From Phytophthora hibernalis (lineage: Eukaryota > Oomycota > Peronosporomycetes > Peronosporales > Peronosporaceae), in contig JAAKBF010000270.1 in NCBI GenBank assembly GCA_012656075.1, positions 1 through 64,000 on the forward strand: DNA of 64,000 nt, given 5' to 3'. Positions within the stretch are counted from its first letter, which is position 1, and every line of letters starts with the position of its first letter. The translations under genes were made by a program, and so were the position numbers. Below the pieces are notes generated by a model. The model worked only from the letters and a program-made list of their open reading frames with translations, ran no database searches and was not told the DNA's origin. Shown in pieces: positions 10,805 through 22,693 of this stretch.

Positions 10805-11439
10805 ATGTCAGCCGTAGGCATCGAGCCTCGACGACTTGCGCTTCGATACGACCCGCCCTGCATTATCGTGGAATACGCCTACCGAAGTTCAGCAGCAATG
10901 CAGCTCTATCACCATGAAATCGACTTGAGAGCAGAGCTTGCAACGTCGTCCAGGTTCAACGTAAGTGACGTAGACGCCTGCAATGAACTTGAAGGATATC
11001 AGGCACTGATTGCAGTTGGTTCCGTTTGTTTTCACTTAGGATAATCGCATCGATAAACTCGTCAGCGATATCATTAATCAGCATTTCGACGTTGTTGGGG
11101 ATAACAAGGTTTCGTCCTCACAGGTAAGGGATCAATCTTCTGCGTTCACAGTTTACGCATTTTAGCAGAAGCTAAACGCGTGAAACGGGACAGCTGGTCC
11201 GCCTCGTAAGGAAGCTGGTTGATCACTCAAGTTCAGCACGAGAACCGCCAACGTCGACAGCACCAATCTTACCGCAGGCAGACTACAACCGCGTGTCCGA
11301 AACGCAGCTCAAGCAGGTGAAGCAAAAGATGGACTTAGTCTTCGAGCAGAACACCCTCCGTCCAGACCAAGACGGGTTCCAATACGACAAGCAAGTGACG
11401 TTCCAATCCGCGACCGAAACCTCCGACTGGGACGAGTAG
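10805..11439 (+). CDS. CEP19: CEP19-like centrosomal/ciliary protein
   Basis: Three phase-0 exons (10805-10960, 11040-11123, 11194-11439) give 161 residues. CEP19 is a small mother-centriole protein that helps recruit RABL2 and IFT-B for ciliogenesis. Matching features are the N-terminal ALRYDPPCIIVEY (human CEP19 has a similar hydrophobic PPAIIL.Y strand), an internal helix, then KQKMDLVFEQNTLRPDQDGF and YDKQVTFQ...SDWDE, which line up with the CEP19 C-terminal motif (MDELFEKN...FVYDIEVEF...GWD). It fits an organism with flagellated zoospores. It lies 190 bp downstream of MoaE on the same strand. I prefer ATG 10805 to an in-frame ATG-like codon at 10757 because similarity begins here. Confidence 0.82.
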
Positions 11440-11561
11440 CATCCAAGCAAAACAGTGATAATATAAACTGGATAATTGCAGATTACAGAGTAAAAGCGAT
11501 CGATCCACAGCACGCTCCTTCGATCGCCATTTGGTCTCCAGGCTTTTCCTCCGTCTCTAGC

Positions 11562-11992
11562 TTACACGCCCTTCTTGCGCAGCGTGTGGAAGTGCACGAA
11601 CTTGGATTTTCGCTTCTTCACCTTCTTGTCCTTCTTGGTCTTCTTGGCGTCCTTCTCCTGGTTCAGCAGAGCCGCCTCCGCTGGGGTCTGTTCTTTGACG
11701 ATTCCCGTGATTTCATTGCTAGCCACTGGCACCGACGTGCCCATGAGCTTCTTGAGACTCGCGACCGACGACCCAGTGCCTGAAAGCATTGAAAACAGTG
11801 GGAAATTCACGTTAGAGCGCTGCAAAGGCTGCAAATGCAACAGCAAGCGAAGGACGCACCCTGCGCAGCGATGGCCTTCTTGAGGTTCTCCTGGATTTTG
11901 GCCTCCTGCACGGCCTGATGCGGCACGCCGATGCGCTGACGCAGCTCCGTGCGGAACTTTCGCTTGATCTTGGAGCGCAGACTCTTGGCCAT
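11562..11992 (-). CDS. LLPH: LLPH/DUF2423-like ribosome biogenesis protein
   Basis: Two exons (11992-11860, 11779-11562) give about 116 residues. The protein starts MAKSLRSKIKRKFRTELR, the signature of the LLP-homolog/DUF2423 family of small nucleolar proteins linked to 60S ribosome biogenesis. It ends with a lysine-rich tail (KKTKKDKKVKKRKSKFVHF). The length and the very basic composition agree with the family. It is convergent with the CEP19 gene, 122 bp away. Confidence 0.85.
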
Positions 11993-13341
11993 CCTGTGCT
12001 TGTCCTGCTGGAGCTTGAGCTGCTTAGTGGAATGCGACAGACAGCAGCAACGGCCTTGCCAGTGGCCAATCAACCTAGCGGTGCAGCGGATTGGCTGATA
12101 TTGAGGTTAGATCAACTGGTGATTGGAGGAAAAGAGAAACATGCGACGTGTGAGAACCGGGGACGTGAACACCAAAAAAGTGGGTCTGCGATTAACGTGT
12201 AAGGAGAGAGCAGGCGTCATTTTGGTGACCATCAACCCGGGTTTTATTTACGCTGTACAGTACGCTCCCAGCAGGGAAGGTATACCGTTGATGAGGTCAT
12301 GTTTGAGGTGGCGCTTTGGTGGACTCCTATTAAAGGCCGGGAACTTGATCAAACACTCGATACGGCTGGCTCCCCAGAAAGGGTTTGGAAAAACATCGAT
12401 ATGCATTTGGCAGTTCTCCAGCAGATGACAAGACCGTGTATCAATACGTGCTGAGCGGGGTCCCAGTCTTCGCCATCAGGCACTCATTTACGGCTCGACA
12501 ACATTGAGTCGTATCAAGCAGTCGCTTGTCGACTCACAGGTGTAGTTGCCGCAGCACTACGTGGTGAAACGGTTTCACCACGTAGTGTGTGGTCTGCCTG
12601 GGAATGTGGTCACCGTGAAACCACATTCCCAGGAGGACAACGCGGTCATTTGTTGAGGATGCTCTTCCGTATCGGCGAGATCAAAGAACCAAACCATGCG
12701 TTTTTTCTCGACGAGTTTCCGTGTGCAGCTTAAGCCACCCTCCAAAGAAGAACTATTTTACTTGTTCGCGAGGTACAGTAGTGATTAACCAATCAAATCA
12801 AACCTTCAACTTTCAACTGTGAGGGTGTCGCTGATCCCCGTCGGTCTCCAGAACGCTTTATTGGCTGGTATTTGTCCGACACGGACGAGGGAGGACGACT
12901 GAAGTCGCGGGGAAGACGGTGTGATCGATGCTTCTGCTTGTCTTCCTCTCCCAAACAAACACAGCAGCCATTCAGGTCAAACCTTCACCTGCTCAAACCT
13001 TCGTCTTTTGCAGGAAAGTTTGAGTTGAAAAAGACGGTTCACGAAGGTTTGATCTTATTGGCTGCCCAAACATACTTTCCAACCGTGATAACCACTAGTG
13101 TACACGACTCGTGTAACACGAGTGATTCCTGCGAGGTCGTGTTTCTTTCGTTCGTCCCGTCACATGTACTCCTGTAGCCATCCGGATACTGAGAATTATT
13201 CCAGTTATAACCGTTGTTCCAGACTCTTCGTCCCTCTTTTTCATCCGGATATTAAAAGTCCATTCGCTATAGCAGTAAAATTCCTTGATTTGATGCAGTC
13301 GCTGTTTAGATGCAGGCGAATTCGAAAAGTTCAACACCAAT
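11993..13341. other. long intergenic region with hairpins
   Basis: No gene recognised. It holds two adjacent hairpins (annotated separately) and several copies of a short TCAAACCTTC motif (near 12802, 12976, 12994, and inverted near 13040). These suggest decayed transposon or MITE sequence. Confidence 0.5.
12555..12633. repeat. two back-to-back perfect hairpins
   Basis: Hairpin 1: CACTACGTGGTGAAAC at 12555-12570 and its exact reverse complement at 12572-12587, separated by one base. Hairpin 2: CCTGGGAATGTGGT at 12597-12610 and its exact reverse complement at 12620-12633, separated by nine bases. Both contain a GTGGT/ACCAC core. They may be a foldback element or a folded transcript. No coding sequence is nearby. 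Confidence 0.8.
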
Positions 13342-13355
13342 TCAGTCTTCAATTT
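13342..13355 (+). promoter_or_regulatory. oomycete initiator-like element
   Basis: TCAGTCTTCAATTT matches 13 of 14 positions of the oomycete initiator pattern TCAYTYYNCAWTTT as I know it. It ends 15 bp before the E1-alpha start codon. Confidence 0.5.
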
Positions 13356-13369
13356 ACCAGCTCGCCGCC

Positions 13370-15016
13370 ATGTTGTTGCGCCGCGTCGCCCTCAACGCGT
13401 CTCGCCAGACGCGCAGCCTCTCGCTCGGTTGCTTCCCAGGCACTGAGATGCCCTTCGTACCCGACGTGGTCTTCCGCGACCCACGGGACAGCGACCTCAT
13501 TCCGTGCTTCCGCAGTGAGTTACGCCTGCCATAACCACTAAACTGTTGCCATAACCTCTAAATTGCTGTGATAACCACTAATTTGCTGCAGTTCTGGACG
13601 AGGGAGGAGAGATCGTCAAGGGCGCCACGGACCCGCAGCTGAGCCAGGACCTGTGCACGCAAATGTACAGTCAAATGATCCGCCTCAACGTACGACTCTT
13701 GCGTTATCAGGAACTGAAGGGGTTGGAGGCTGAAATTGCTGGGTTTTGGTGATTTTCACAGACGATGGACAACATTTTCTACGATGCGCAACGTCAGGGA
13801 CGCATCTCGTTCTACATGACGTCGTACGGGGAAGAAGCCATCTCGTTTGGCAGTGCGGCGGCGCTGCGGCTTGGGGACATGGTATTTGCGCAGTACCGAG
13901 AGCCAGGGGTGCTCATGTGGCGTGGGTTCTCGCTCCAGAACTTTGCCGACCAGGTGAGGATGTTGAAGGGATGGAGAAGTTTTTTTTGTTTTTACTAATA
14001 TTTTTGTTGTTGGATAGTGTTTTAGCAATAAGGACGGACACGGTAAGGGGCGCCAGATGCCTGTGCACTACGGCTCGAAGAACCTGAACCATCAGACAAT
14101 CTCGTCTCCCTGGCTACGCAGCTTCCTCAGGTAGCCGGATTTTGAAGTAGTGGGTTAAATGTGATCGTGATACTCACAGTCTTCAAATGACAGGCTGCAG
14201 GAGCCGCTTACGCGTTCAAGCTGGCGAAGGAGGACCGCATCTCAGTGTGCTACTTTGGTGAAGGTGCTGCTAGCGAGGGCGACTTCCACGCTGCGTTGAA
14301 CTTCGCTGCTACAAAGGACTGCCCGATTCTGTTTTTCTGCCGAAACAATGGTTTTGCTATCAGTACGCCTACTGCCGAGCAGTTCCGTGGTGATGGCATT
14401 GCGTCCAGGGTAGTGGATATGGTATTCCCATCATGCGCGTGGACGGCAACGACTTTTGGCTGTGCATGAAGCTACACGTCGTGCTCGCGAGTTCATTCTG
14501 AAGGAGAACCGACCTGTGCTTATTGAAGCCATGTCCTACCGCCAGGGTCACCACTCGACATCCGATGATTCTACACAATACCGTGCTGTGGCTGAGATCA
14601 AGCACTGGAAGGAAACTTGCGATCCGATTGAGCGGACTAAGCGCTACCTGCTTGTAAGTGGACTTGTTGGTGGGACACGAATGCGTTATAAGCTGATTGT
14701 TGTCCTGATAACTTTGCAGAAGCGCGGGTGGCTCACGGAGGAGCAGGATCGTCATATGCAAGACAACGAGCGAACAAATGTGCTTGCCGCACTGCAGCAA
14801 GCCGAGACGAAGGAGGGGCCATCTTTGGATACGATGTTCGAAGATGTGTACGACGTCAAGACGCCACACCTGCTGGTAAGCTTCCGCACCAATGTGTGTA
14901 TGGTGCAATATATTTAGCATATCTAACACGACCGTATTTCTATTTTGCAGGAGCAAGAGCGTGAAATGATGGAGCACGTGGCCAAGTATCCTGACTACTA
15001 CACAGGAGAGCATTAG
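13370..15016 (+). CDS. BCKDHA: branched-chain 2-oxoacid dehydrogenase E1 alpha subunit, mitochondrial
   Basis: Seven exons: 13370-13514, 13592-13689, 13762-13953, 14018-14130, 14194-14653, 14720-14875 and 14951-15016, about 410 residues. E1 alpha with E1 beta decarboxylates leucine, isoleucine and valine 2-oxoacids using thiamine diphosphate in the matrix. The N terminus (MLLRRVALNASRQTRSLSLG) is a mitochondrial presequence. The ThDP motif reads GEGAASEGDFHAALNFAA...CRNNGFAIST, and the regulatory loop reads YRQGHHSTSDDST, with the serine phosphorylated in animal enzymes. Three single-base gaps break the frame: near 14110 (in the conserved SPLATQLPQ), 14408-14410 (GGG) and 14454-14457 (TTTT). 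With them the family match is continuous, so I read these as sequence errors. BCKDHA fits better than pyruvate dehydrogenase because of the HHSTSDDST loop. Confidence 0.9.
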
Positions 15017-15133
15017 GCGTTCTTGTGCACTGGTACCTTCTGCAAGTCCAGCAAAAATATGTATCAATTCGTAGTGCGTTGACTTGTTGCCTTTTGCAGT
15101 TTAGTGATAACTCTTTCTACTTGAAGTAATTCG

Positions 15134-17993
15134 CTAGGCTGGTCCGAGCCTTACAGTCATACACCCACTTGCTTCACGATGGACGTTTGCTCGCATGGGC
15201 CATGAAGAAAGCTGCACTTCCGGTACCATCTCGGATGTCGCTACAATAGCTTGTTTGACGTCGATGTACAATGAGCGCAGTGCCATCTCGGCCAGTTCGT
15301 CTTCGTCTTCGCGTGGGCGTTGCTTGTTAGAAGAAGGACTTGTAGGGATGCGATGTCGAGGAGCCACTACAAAGCAGACGTTTGGTGTGCCTGACTGAAG
15401 TACACTTAACGCATCATTCACAAGTTGCTCTCGATAGATTTCATCTTCGAAAATCTGACGACAGTGGTGAACCGGTATTGTGTGCGCTGCCAGTGCCTTT
15501 ATACGAGCAGGCTTGGTTACCGCGTTGTTTTGCAGTTCGTTTTCCGTGATCGTCATTTCTGGTGAATCCTGCTGGTCATTTTGAAGACTGTTCTTGTTTA
15601 GGTTAGCAGCCTTCATCAACTCTTGATGTAGTGAAATGGAATTGTAACCGTTCTTCGTGGCAACTATACCATTGGCATCGACACTAGGAGCACTGAGCTG
15701 TCTTTCAAGTGGTTTGAGTGCAAGGTTCTGCCACATCGCTTCAATTCGAGTCTCGCCATCCCATTTAGGGAATAAATCTTCTGGCGAGGATGATACTGAC
15801 TTAACCGTTGTGGTGGCTGTCACAGTACTTGATTTTTGTTTTCGAGTCTGGGACGTACTTGTAGTTTTCACCAGAATGGAATGCGGTTCATGCCCCGCAA
15901 GCATTTCTTCCACTGCTGCTAATTCATCCAAGTACGCCGACCTATTCGATACACTCGATTCGTGCAAGCTAGGCTTTTGATTTTTTGTGTCCAATGACAG
16001 TGCAGAAGTTGAATATGAGGAATAACGCGAAGACGGGTCCCCAGAGTCGTGGTGAAGAGAGGGAAGCTTGCGCGGATGGTCGACGTACTCGTTGGACGAC
16101 TTCGAACGGGATTTTTGTCTCGCCCCGGAAATGAGGTTAGAAGTAGTTGCCACTTTTGGTGTTCCAACTGCTTGTGTCCACTGCTGCCGAAGGGAGTGAT
16201 ATCGCCTTAGGCACATACTACAAAGAGGCTGGGGCTCGTACAGCTGACTGCGGTCTCTCTTGGAAGACGATGCTGCAAGTGAAATGATAGCGCTGACTGA
16301 AACTCAGTAAAGCCTCCAGCAAGACTCATATCCTGCTGCCGAACAAATTCATCGAAAAACTCGCAACTACGCAGCACTTTCTTCGTGAGATATCCAGGTG
16401 GTTCTTTAGCGTCATCATTGTTCTCATCGCCATCGATACTCTCCTGTTTTGCAGGATCAGATGCTGCTTTCTTGGTGCATTTCAAGGTGCAATAGCGTCC
16501 TGCGCACCGCCATTTTCTCCACTGCGGTGTGGGAAGAATGCTTTCATCGAATCGATTTGGAGCAGATTGCGTTCGTGAGAGTCCACTCTGAGTCATTTTG
16601 GACTGCAACAACGATGTTGAGCGTGATGACACTGTTAAAGCAGATACCGGACGAAGGGAAGCAAACGAGAACGCTTTCACCTGCAGCAGCCACCAATTGC
16701 CGGAAGAATCTTGAAGCAGATCTATCACCAATTCGGTAAAGCGTACTTGCATAGCCTTTTCCAGAGAAATCATGCACATTGAAGCCAAAAGCCGCGGCTC
16801 GGACCAAGCTTGATCGATGGTACACTTAGTCAGCTGACAATTTGCACTACTTGAACTCGTGACTAAGGAAGACCCCTCGTTATTGTGAGCGTCGCCACCT
16901 GAAATGATCCATACGGTTGACGATTTGTTATCCTCTTGCGAGAAGCACAACGTGCTATCCAAGCTTTTCGTTCTGTTGGAGGCTCAATACTTGTGGTTGA
17001 TGTGCTAGCACTGCTCGTTGCTCCTTTGAATGGAATATACTTCTGAACGCCCATCAATTCACTCGTGTAGTCAATTTTCTCGTCACCAATATCGGTGGAG
17101 TCAATCCAGAGCCCATCGATTGCATGCTCAACTTCTTGCCGAGAGCGTAAAAATGTAAGTCATTGTTCCGGCACTCAAAATCATCTGAACGCTTCCTTAC
17201 AGCATAAACTTCTGCGGACGGATTCGATATGATCCCAAGCAGCGCACTTCGGTGCTCTCGCCAGCTACTTTCTTGATAATACACGCGGCAAACCAGCATA
17301 AATGACGAACTGTCTGCATGCTCGTCTGAAAGATGATCTTCCTGGGTTTGCTCTTGGCAATACAAAAGTGCTACACCGAGCCGATTTCCGAGTCGATCAC
17401 TTCGACGTAAAGGAACACGAAGCAAAACTGGTGCTATCCGGACCGGAAACCCACTCAGCTCACTTGACGCGATACCTGGTGGGGCAGCGTTTGCTTCATC
17501 CCCGAAGTTCATCCCTTTAAGGAGTACGCGATGCGCGAGCTGCTGGAAGAAGGCGAGTCCAGGTCGCCATGAAGGCTGGTGCAAGTATTGAACTCCAGAG
17601 TAGTTGGCCTCGTCCACTAATACCTGGTGCCGCCGTCTCCGTGCGTCGTGGATAACTTGTTTGTCAGCAGGAACGTACAATGCTGGAAGTTTGGCTTGCT
17701 TCGCCTACACACCACATGCACGATTAAATCTATAGCCCACACGGATAGAACTGCTGAATCTCTCGTACCTCTTTCAATGCAATGTCCTTCAGAGCACTAG
17801 CTGCGGTGTGTTTTTGTGCGTGCTCAATTCGTTTGTTTCGACATGTTCTGCGACCACCACCCTGCTTCTTCTTGCCGAGTTTTTGGAGCAGCCTCTCTGG
17901 CTTGTCATCGTGCAGATCCTTGAGCCATGTCCGATACGCGTCCTTCAGCTCCTCGTTCTGAAGTTTAGTACCTCTTGCAGTTGTTGTCGTCAT
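15134..17993 (-). CDS. large unrecognised protein with paired cysteine motifs
   Basis: Exons 17993-17769 and 17704-15134 give about 932 residues. Exon 2 shifts frame three times, each time as expected for one missing base (near 17103, 16965-16968 in an A-run on the coding strand, and about 16240). I do not recognise the protein. It starts with a basic helical region (MTTTTARGTKLQNEELKDAY). A central hydrophobic block follows (ALLYCQEQTQE; SSFMLVCRVYYQ), then FTELVIDLLQDSSGNWWLLQ-VKAFSF, which looks like a conserved beta-rich module. Two cysteine pairs come next (CAGRYCTLKC and CSMC) and may bind zinc. The serine-rich C terminus ends in two conserved-looking helices (ELAEMALRSLYIDVKQAI). The ATG at 17993 is used because the upstream frame opens only with GTG. 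No localisation signal is evident. Confidence 0.6.
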
Positions 17994-18138
17994 GGCCTCT
18001 CCTTCTTGAACAAGTGGCGGCAGTCCAAGCGTGCACACTATTTTGGTAGAAATGGGATGCTGGTACGTTGATGCAAAACCAAACGCTCATATTGAAGTGA
18101 ACCTTTGGAAGACAAGACAACGTTGTCCAGGTAGGTTT

Positions 18139-18881
18139 CTACAGCTGCCAGTCGTAGTTGTCGATCTGGAACTGAGTCAACGACGTGATCACCTCGTCCG
18201 CCTTACCAAAGAGCTTTGCCCGCTGCGCTTCCTCCGTGTGGATGCGCACGTCGGGGATGGCAATGCTGTGCATACCCGCAGCATTTGCACCTATGTAGCC
18301 ATTCACTGAGTCCTCGAACACGATGCAGTGGGGCGGTTTGTCGCCGTCCTCTCCTCCTTGAGACCAAACAGGCGCTGGCCCGCCGTGCGGAAAATGTCAG
18401 GCGCCGGCTTGCCGCGCTTCACCGCGGGGTCGTCGCCGCACACGATGGTGGAGAAGAACGAGAAGAGCTCAGAGTGGTGCTTGATCTTGGCGTCCACGAC
18501 GCTCCTGCTGTTGGACGTGGCCAGTGCGATGGGGATGCCGCGGGTGTGCAGTGCGGTCAGCACTTCCAAGCCGCCAGGGAGCTCCTCGACGCGGTCGGAC
18601 ATGTCGCGCATGCTCTTCTCCCACTGCTTGAACATCTGGTCGGACGTGATGTCCGTCTCCTCGCTGAGGCCGGCGGCGGCGATGGCCATGCTTGTCCACT
18701 CGACGGCGGGGCGGCCCAGGATGGTCTTGTGCATAGCCATGGTGAACTCCTTGCCGAACTGACGCACGACGCCGTCGATGGCCACGCGACTGAGCTCCTC
18801 CGTGTCCAGCAACGTGCCGTCCATGTCGAAGATGGCGCCGCGCACCTGAGGCTTAAGCATCGCAGCACTCGAGTTGGTCAT
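18139..18881 (-). CDS. HAD-superfamily phosphatase (beta-phosphoglucomutase/DOG-like)
   Basis: One exon of about 247 residues. All HAD motifs are present: motif I FDMDGTLLDTEE with the nucleophile aspartate, motif II ATSNS, motif III lysine in GKPAPDIF, and motif IV FEDSVNGYIGA. The helical cap between motifs I and II (GRPAVEWTSMAIAAAG) marks a subclass I enzyme, as in 2-deoxyglucose-6-phosphate phosphatase, pseudouridine-5-phosphatase (HDHD1) or plant GS1/glycerol-3-phosphatase. The substrate cannot be told. The frame breaks near 18350 in a GAGGAGAGGAC stretch. One added G restores reading through motif IV to the stop, so the gene is probably intact in the organism. Confidence 0.87.
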
Positions 18882-19160
18882 GGTGCACTTGCGCTTCAGA
18901 AATCAAATGGCAAAGTGACGTCAGCAGGGGAGCAGTTATTATACGTTTCTGAAGTGATTGTGTGTTTCGAGCCGCACTTTACGATTACGCTCTTAGTTTA
19001 CTTCGAAGTACATGTTAGTCAAGTGAAGAAGTGCTGCGTGGAAATTCGCTTGCAGTCGTGTCCGACGCACCATTACTTGTACTTCCATCAAAACCGTGGT
19101 TGTAGACTGCAACACATACCGGTACGAAAGAAACATCGAGTGGGGTTTGCCCTGCCAAAC

Positions 19161-20766
19161 CTACTCGAGCTCATCTTCGGCAACCTCCTGCCGCTCGGTC
19201 TCCTCTTCGCCGTTGTAAATGTGCTCGGCCATTTGCCAGACTTGCAGGATGTTGTCTTCGGCAACAGAGGCAACAACCCACGGCTCCTTCGGGTGCCACG
19301 AAAAGTCCAAGACCTTGGAAGTGTGGCCGGCGTGGATGAACAGCAATTCGGGAGGACCGTCCTTGGCGTCTTCAGCTGCTTGCTCTTCCCCAATCTGCGT
19401 TGTGGTCAACAGACACGCAATTAGCCATCGCGCTACCTCTTTCAGACACCTAACGATAACACCTACCTTGGTGACGTCCCAAACGCGGAGACGATGGTCA
19501 GCGGAACAGGAACCGAGGACACCATCGTGGTGCGGTGACCACTGAATCTGGTAGATCTCATCGTCATGCCCCTCCAGCGAATGCACCTTGGATTTCAGGT
19601 TGCGCAGGTCCCACAGGTTGATTTGCTTATCCGACGAGCCCGTAGCCACGAGATACTCACTGGACGGGCTGAAGGACAGGCAGTTCACCTCGGACAAGTG
19701 GGCATTCACGGCTGCAGCTGGCTTATCGTAGCTTTCAGAGCGCGTATCCCAACTGCATCCATAGAGTGGTTGGTCAACTACAGCCAAACGCTCAGCATTC
19801 AACAAACGCACATGATCAACTTCTTGTCGTCACCAACGGATCCGAAGACTTTCGGGTGGTGTCTGTGCCAATCCACATCTTCAATGACGTCGCTGTGGCC
19901 TCTGTATACGTGCAGCGGTTGCAAAGTCTTGCCAGCGTTGCGAATATCCCACTCGCAGATGACAGCATCGTCCGAGCCCGAGACAAGGTGGTGACTTTGA
20001 TGCGGGTCCCAGCACAAGCCATACCCCTCCTTCTTGTGACCCAACAGACGAATGTCAGGCTCGGATCCAGCGTTGTCTTCCGGCTCGGACGGTCGCTTTG
20101 AAATGTCGAACACGTGCACTTCTGCCTGCGGGGTTTTAGTAGCGACAATAAACTCGTCGGATGGCATGCAGCGTGCTCGATTCACCTCGCCATCGTGATT
20201 AATGCGAAGGAAAGACTTCACTTTGCGTTGCACGCTGTTGTTGTACGTGCCTAACTCTGATCATTGCACACAAGTGAAGAGTTAGCAACCACAAGCTGTA
20301 GCTTCATCTGCAGAGCTTTTTCCTTTACCTTGAGTCTCTTCATTGAATTTGTGCATGTCCGTCATGGTATTCAGAGGCAGCCACACTTTGGCCTTCACGA
20401 GCTGGTTCTGCTCAGCTCCCGACGTGTTGGTGCCCAGCAGCAGCTCGTGCACCGAGAAATCCGCTTCTCCCGTGCTGTCAGCAACAAATTCACCAGAACT
20501 TCATTAACTTTTGTCCGACAATTGAAAAACAATCCACGAGCTACACACGGTGCTGACAGCCATTGCACTGTGAGCGAGGGCCAATCGAGCGAGTGGGTGA
20601 TGACGAGGTCGTAGAGGAACGGTGTGTTCTTCTTCCAGACACGATACTCCTCGCTGTCGAGCCTCGTGTCCGGAGTGGCCTCTTCGTCCTCAGACACGAC
20701 GATCTCCACGTCGGAGCGAGCCGTTTCTGCCGGTGTGGGCTCCGTTATCTCTATCTCGTCGGCCAT
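19161..20766 (-). CDS. RBBP4: RBBP4/MSI1-type WD40 histone chaperone, copy A
   Basis: Five exons (20766-20549, 20474-20329, 20256-19812, 19752-19467, 19394-19161) give 442 residues with no frame error. RBBP4/MSI1 proteins bind the H3-H4 helix and serve CAF-1, PRC2, NuRD-like and histone deacetylase complexes. The N-terminal helix and PFLYDLVITHSLDWPSLTVQ are diagnostic, as are GEVNRARCMP, TKTPQAEVHVFD, the GHKKEGYGLCWDP blade, GHDDEIYQIQWSPH and the acidic tail. Compared with copy B it has an extra intron (20328-20257) and a longer acidic N terminus. It lies 208 bp downstream of copy B on the same strand, so this is a tandem duplication. Confidence 0.92.
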
Positions 20767-20974
20767 TGAGGGGTGACTTGATGATGCTGGTATTTGGGTG
20801 GCTGCGGGATATGTATCGCTTTTCGTTGGCTAATTTGATGCCTGCCTAGAGTGAAGTGTACGGCTGGTCTAGTACATTCATTTATCATCGTCACTTATCA
20901 TCGCCACTAATGAACCGCTTGTCATTGACGGCGGTTGCACTGCATTAAGTAAACCAAGCAGATACCTAGAAACC

Positions 20975-22550
20975 TTATTCGAGCTCGTCTTCGGCGATCT
21001 CTGCCTGCTCCGTCGCCTCGTCTTCCTCGTTGTAAATGTTCTCAGCCATCTGCCAGATCTGCAACACGTTGTCTTCAGCCACCGAGGCCATGACCCACGG
21101 GTCGTTCGGGTTCAAGAGAAGTCCGAGATCTTGGACGTGTGGCCGCCGTGAATGAACAGCAGCTCCGGAGGTCCATCTTCGGCGTCCTCGGGTGATTGCT
21201 CGTCACCGATCTACTCGGAAATGCAATAGTTAGTGTATCGTTCTGGAAGTCAGATTCAGATGAGCGGCTATGGCTTACCTTGCTGAGGTCCCACACGTGC
21301 AGGCGGCGATCAGCTGAGCAGGAGCCCAGGATGGTCTCGCTGTGAGGCGACCACTGGATCTGGTACACCTCGTCGTTGTGGCCCTCAAACGAATGCAGCT
21401 TCGCCTTCATGTTGCGCATATCCCAGAGGTTCACGTGCTTATCCGCCGATCCCGTAGCCACCAGGTACTCGCTGAACGGACTGAAGGCAAGGCAGTTGAC
21501 CTCGGCCGTGTGGGCGTACACAGTCGTCGCTGGCTTGTCGTAGCTCTCCGAGCGCATATCCCAACTGCGGTCACCACAACAATCATCAATAAAACGTTTA
21601 CATCATCCTCCCTCCAAGCACGACAACTCACATGAGCAGCTTCTTGTCGTCACCAACCGAGCCGAAGATCTTGGTGTGGTGCATGTGCCACGCTACATCC
21701 TCAATCACATCGCTGTGACCGCTGTACTTGTGCAGCGGCTGCACCGTCTTGCCAGCGTTGCGAAGGTCCCACTCGCAGATGATGGCATCGTCCGAGCCGG
21801 AGATCAAGTGGAACGGCTGGTGCGGGTCCCAGCACAGTCCGTAGCCCTCCTTGGTGTGGCCCAACAGACGGAAGTCTGGGTTGCAACCCGAGTTCTCCTC
21901 CGGCGTGGACGGGCGCTTGGAAATGTCGAACACGTGCACCTCGGCGTGGGGCGTCTTGGTGGCCACAATGAGCTCGTCGGACGGCATGTAGCGCGCGCGG
22001 TTCACCTCTCCGTCGTGGTTGATGCGGATCTTAATGTCCACTTTGCCCGAGACGCCGCCGAAGCCGCCGAGTTCCTGACTCTCCTCGTCGTACTTGCGGG
22101 CGTCGATCTCCGTGTCCTCCAGAGGGAGACGCACCTCCGCCACCATCAGATGGTTCTGTTCAGCCCCGGACGTGTGCGTTCCCAGCAGCAGCTTGTGCAC
22201 CGAGAAGTCATCTCCAGCCGAGCTGCACAAAACACAAAAGTACGATAACTCCGTCAATTCTCATCCAAAAGGCCTCGTACAACCTTCTAAATAGTGCAAA
22301 TCTTGTATAGTAATTGCAACGTACGTGTGGGAGTTGGGCAGCCACTGCACGCTGAGCGAGGGCCACTCGAGCGCGTGCGTCATCACCAGGTCGTACAGGA
22401 AGGGCGTGTTCTTCTTCCAGATCTTGTACTCCTCGTTGATGAGCTTCTCCTGCATGGCGGCATCGGTGGCAGCTGCCATGTCCACTGCAGCGACAGGAGC
22501 GGCAGCCGCGGGGTGGACGGAGGTGCGGAGTGCTCAGTCGCGTCGGCCAT
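20975..22550 (-). CDS. RBBP4: RBBP4/MSI1-type WD40 histone chaperone, copy B
   Basis: Four exons (22550-22325, 22222-21632, 21564-21279, 21210-20975), about 446 residues. Same domain order as copy A: KIWKKNTPFLYDLVMTHALE, EVNRARYMPSDE, TKTPHAEVHVFDISKRPS, GHTKEGYGLCWDPH, GHNDEVYQIQWSPH and a C-terminal AEDELE. Two single-base gaps occur, one in a C-run at 22510-22513 within the alanine-rich N terminus and one near 21113, where DFSWNP is broken to a stop. The second sits in a strictly conserved WD40 strand. Start 22550 assumes the first gap; otherwise ATG 22485 is possible. It may be the more canonical of the pair, since its loops are shorter. Confidence 0.9.
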
Positions 22551-22693
22551 TGGCTTTAGGGAGGAAGAGGTTGGTAAATGGCGGCTCAGTTTTGGATGGC
22601 GCGTTTTTAAGACCGATTTGATTGGTTGAAAAGGGGATACGTCACTAAATAGGTCACTCATTTGGTCCTCATTGGACTCAGATCCGGGGAAGG

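Noticed and set aside
18216..19424. A 402-codon plus-strand frame opposite the HAD gene
   Set aside because: It is the complement of a GC-rich coding exon. The minus strand carries all HAD motifs.
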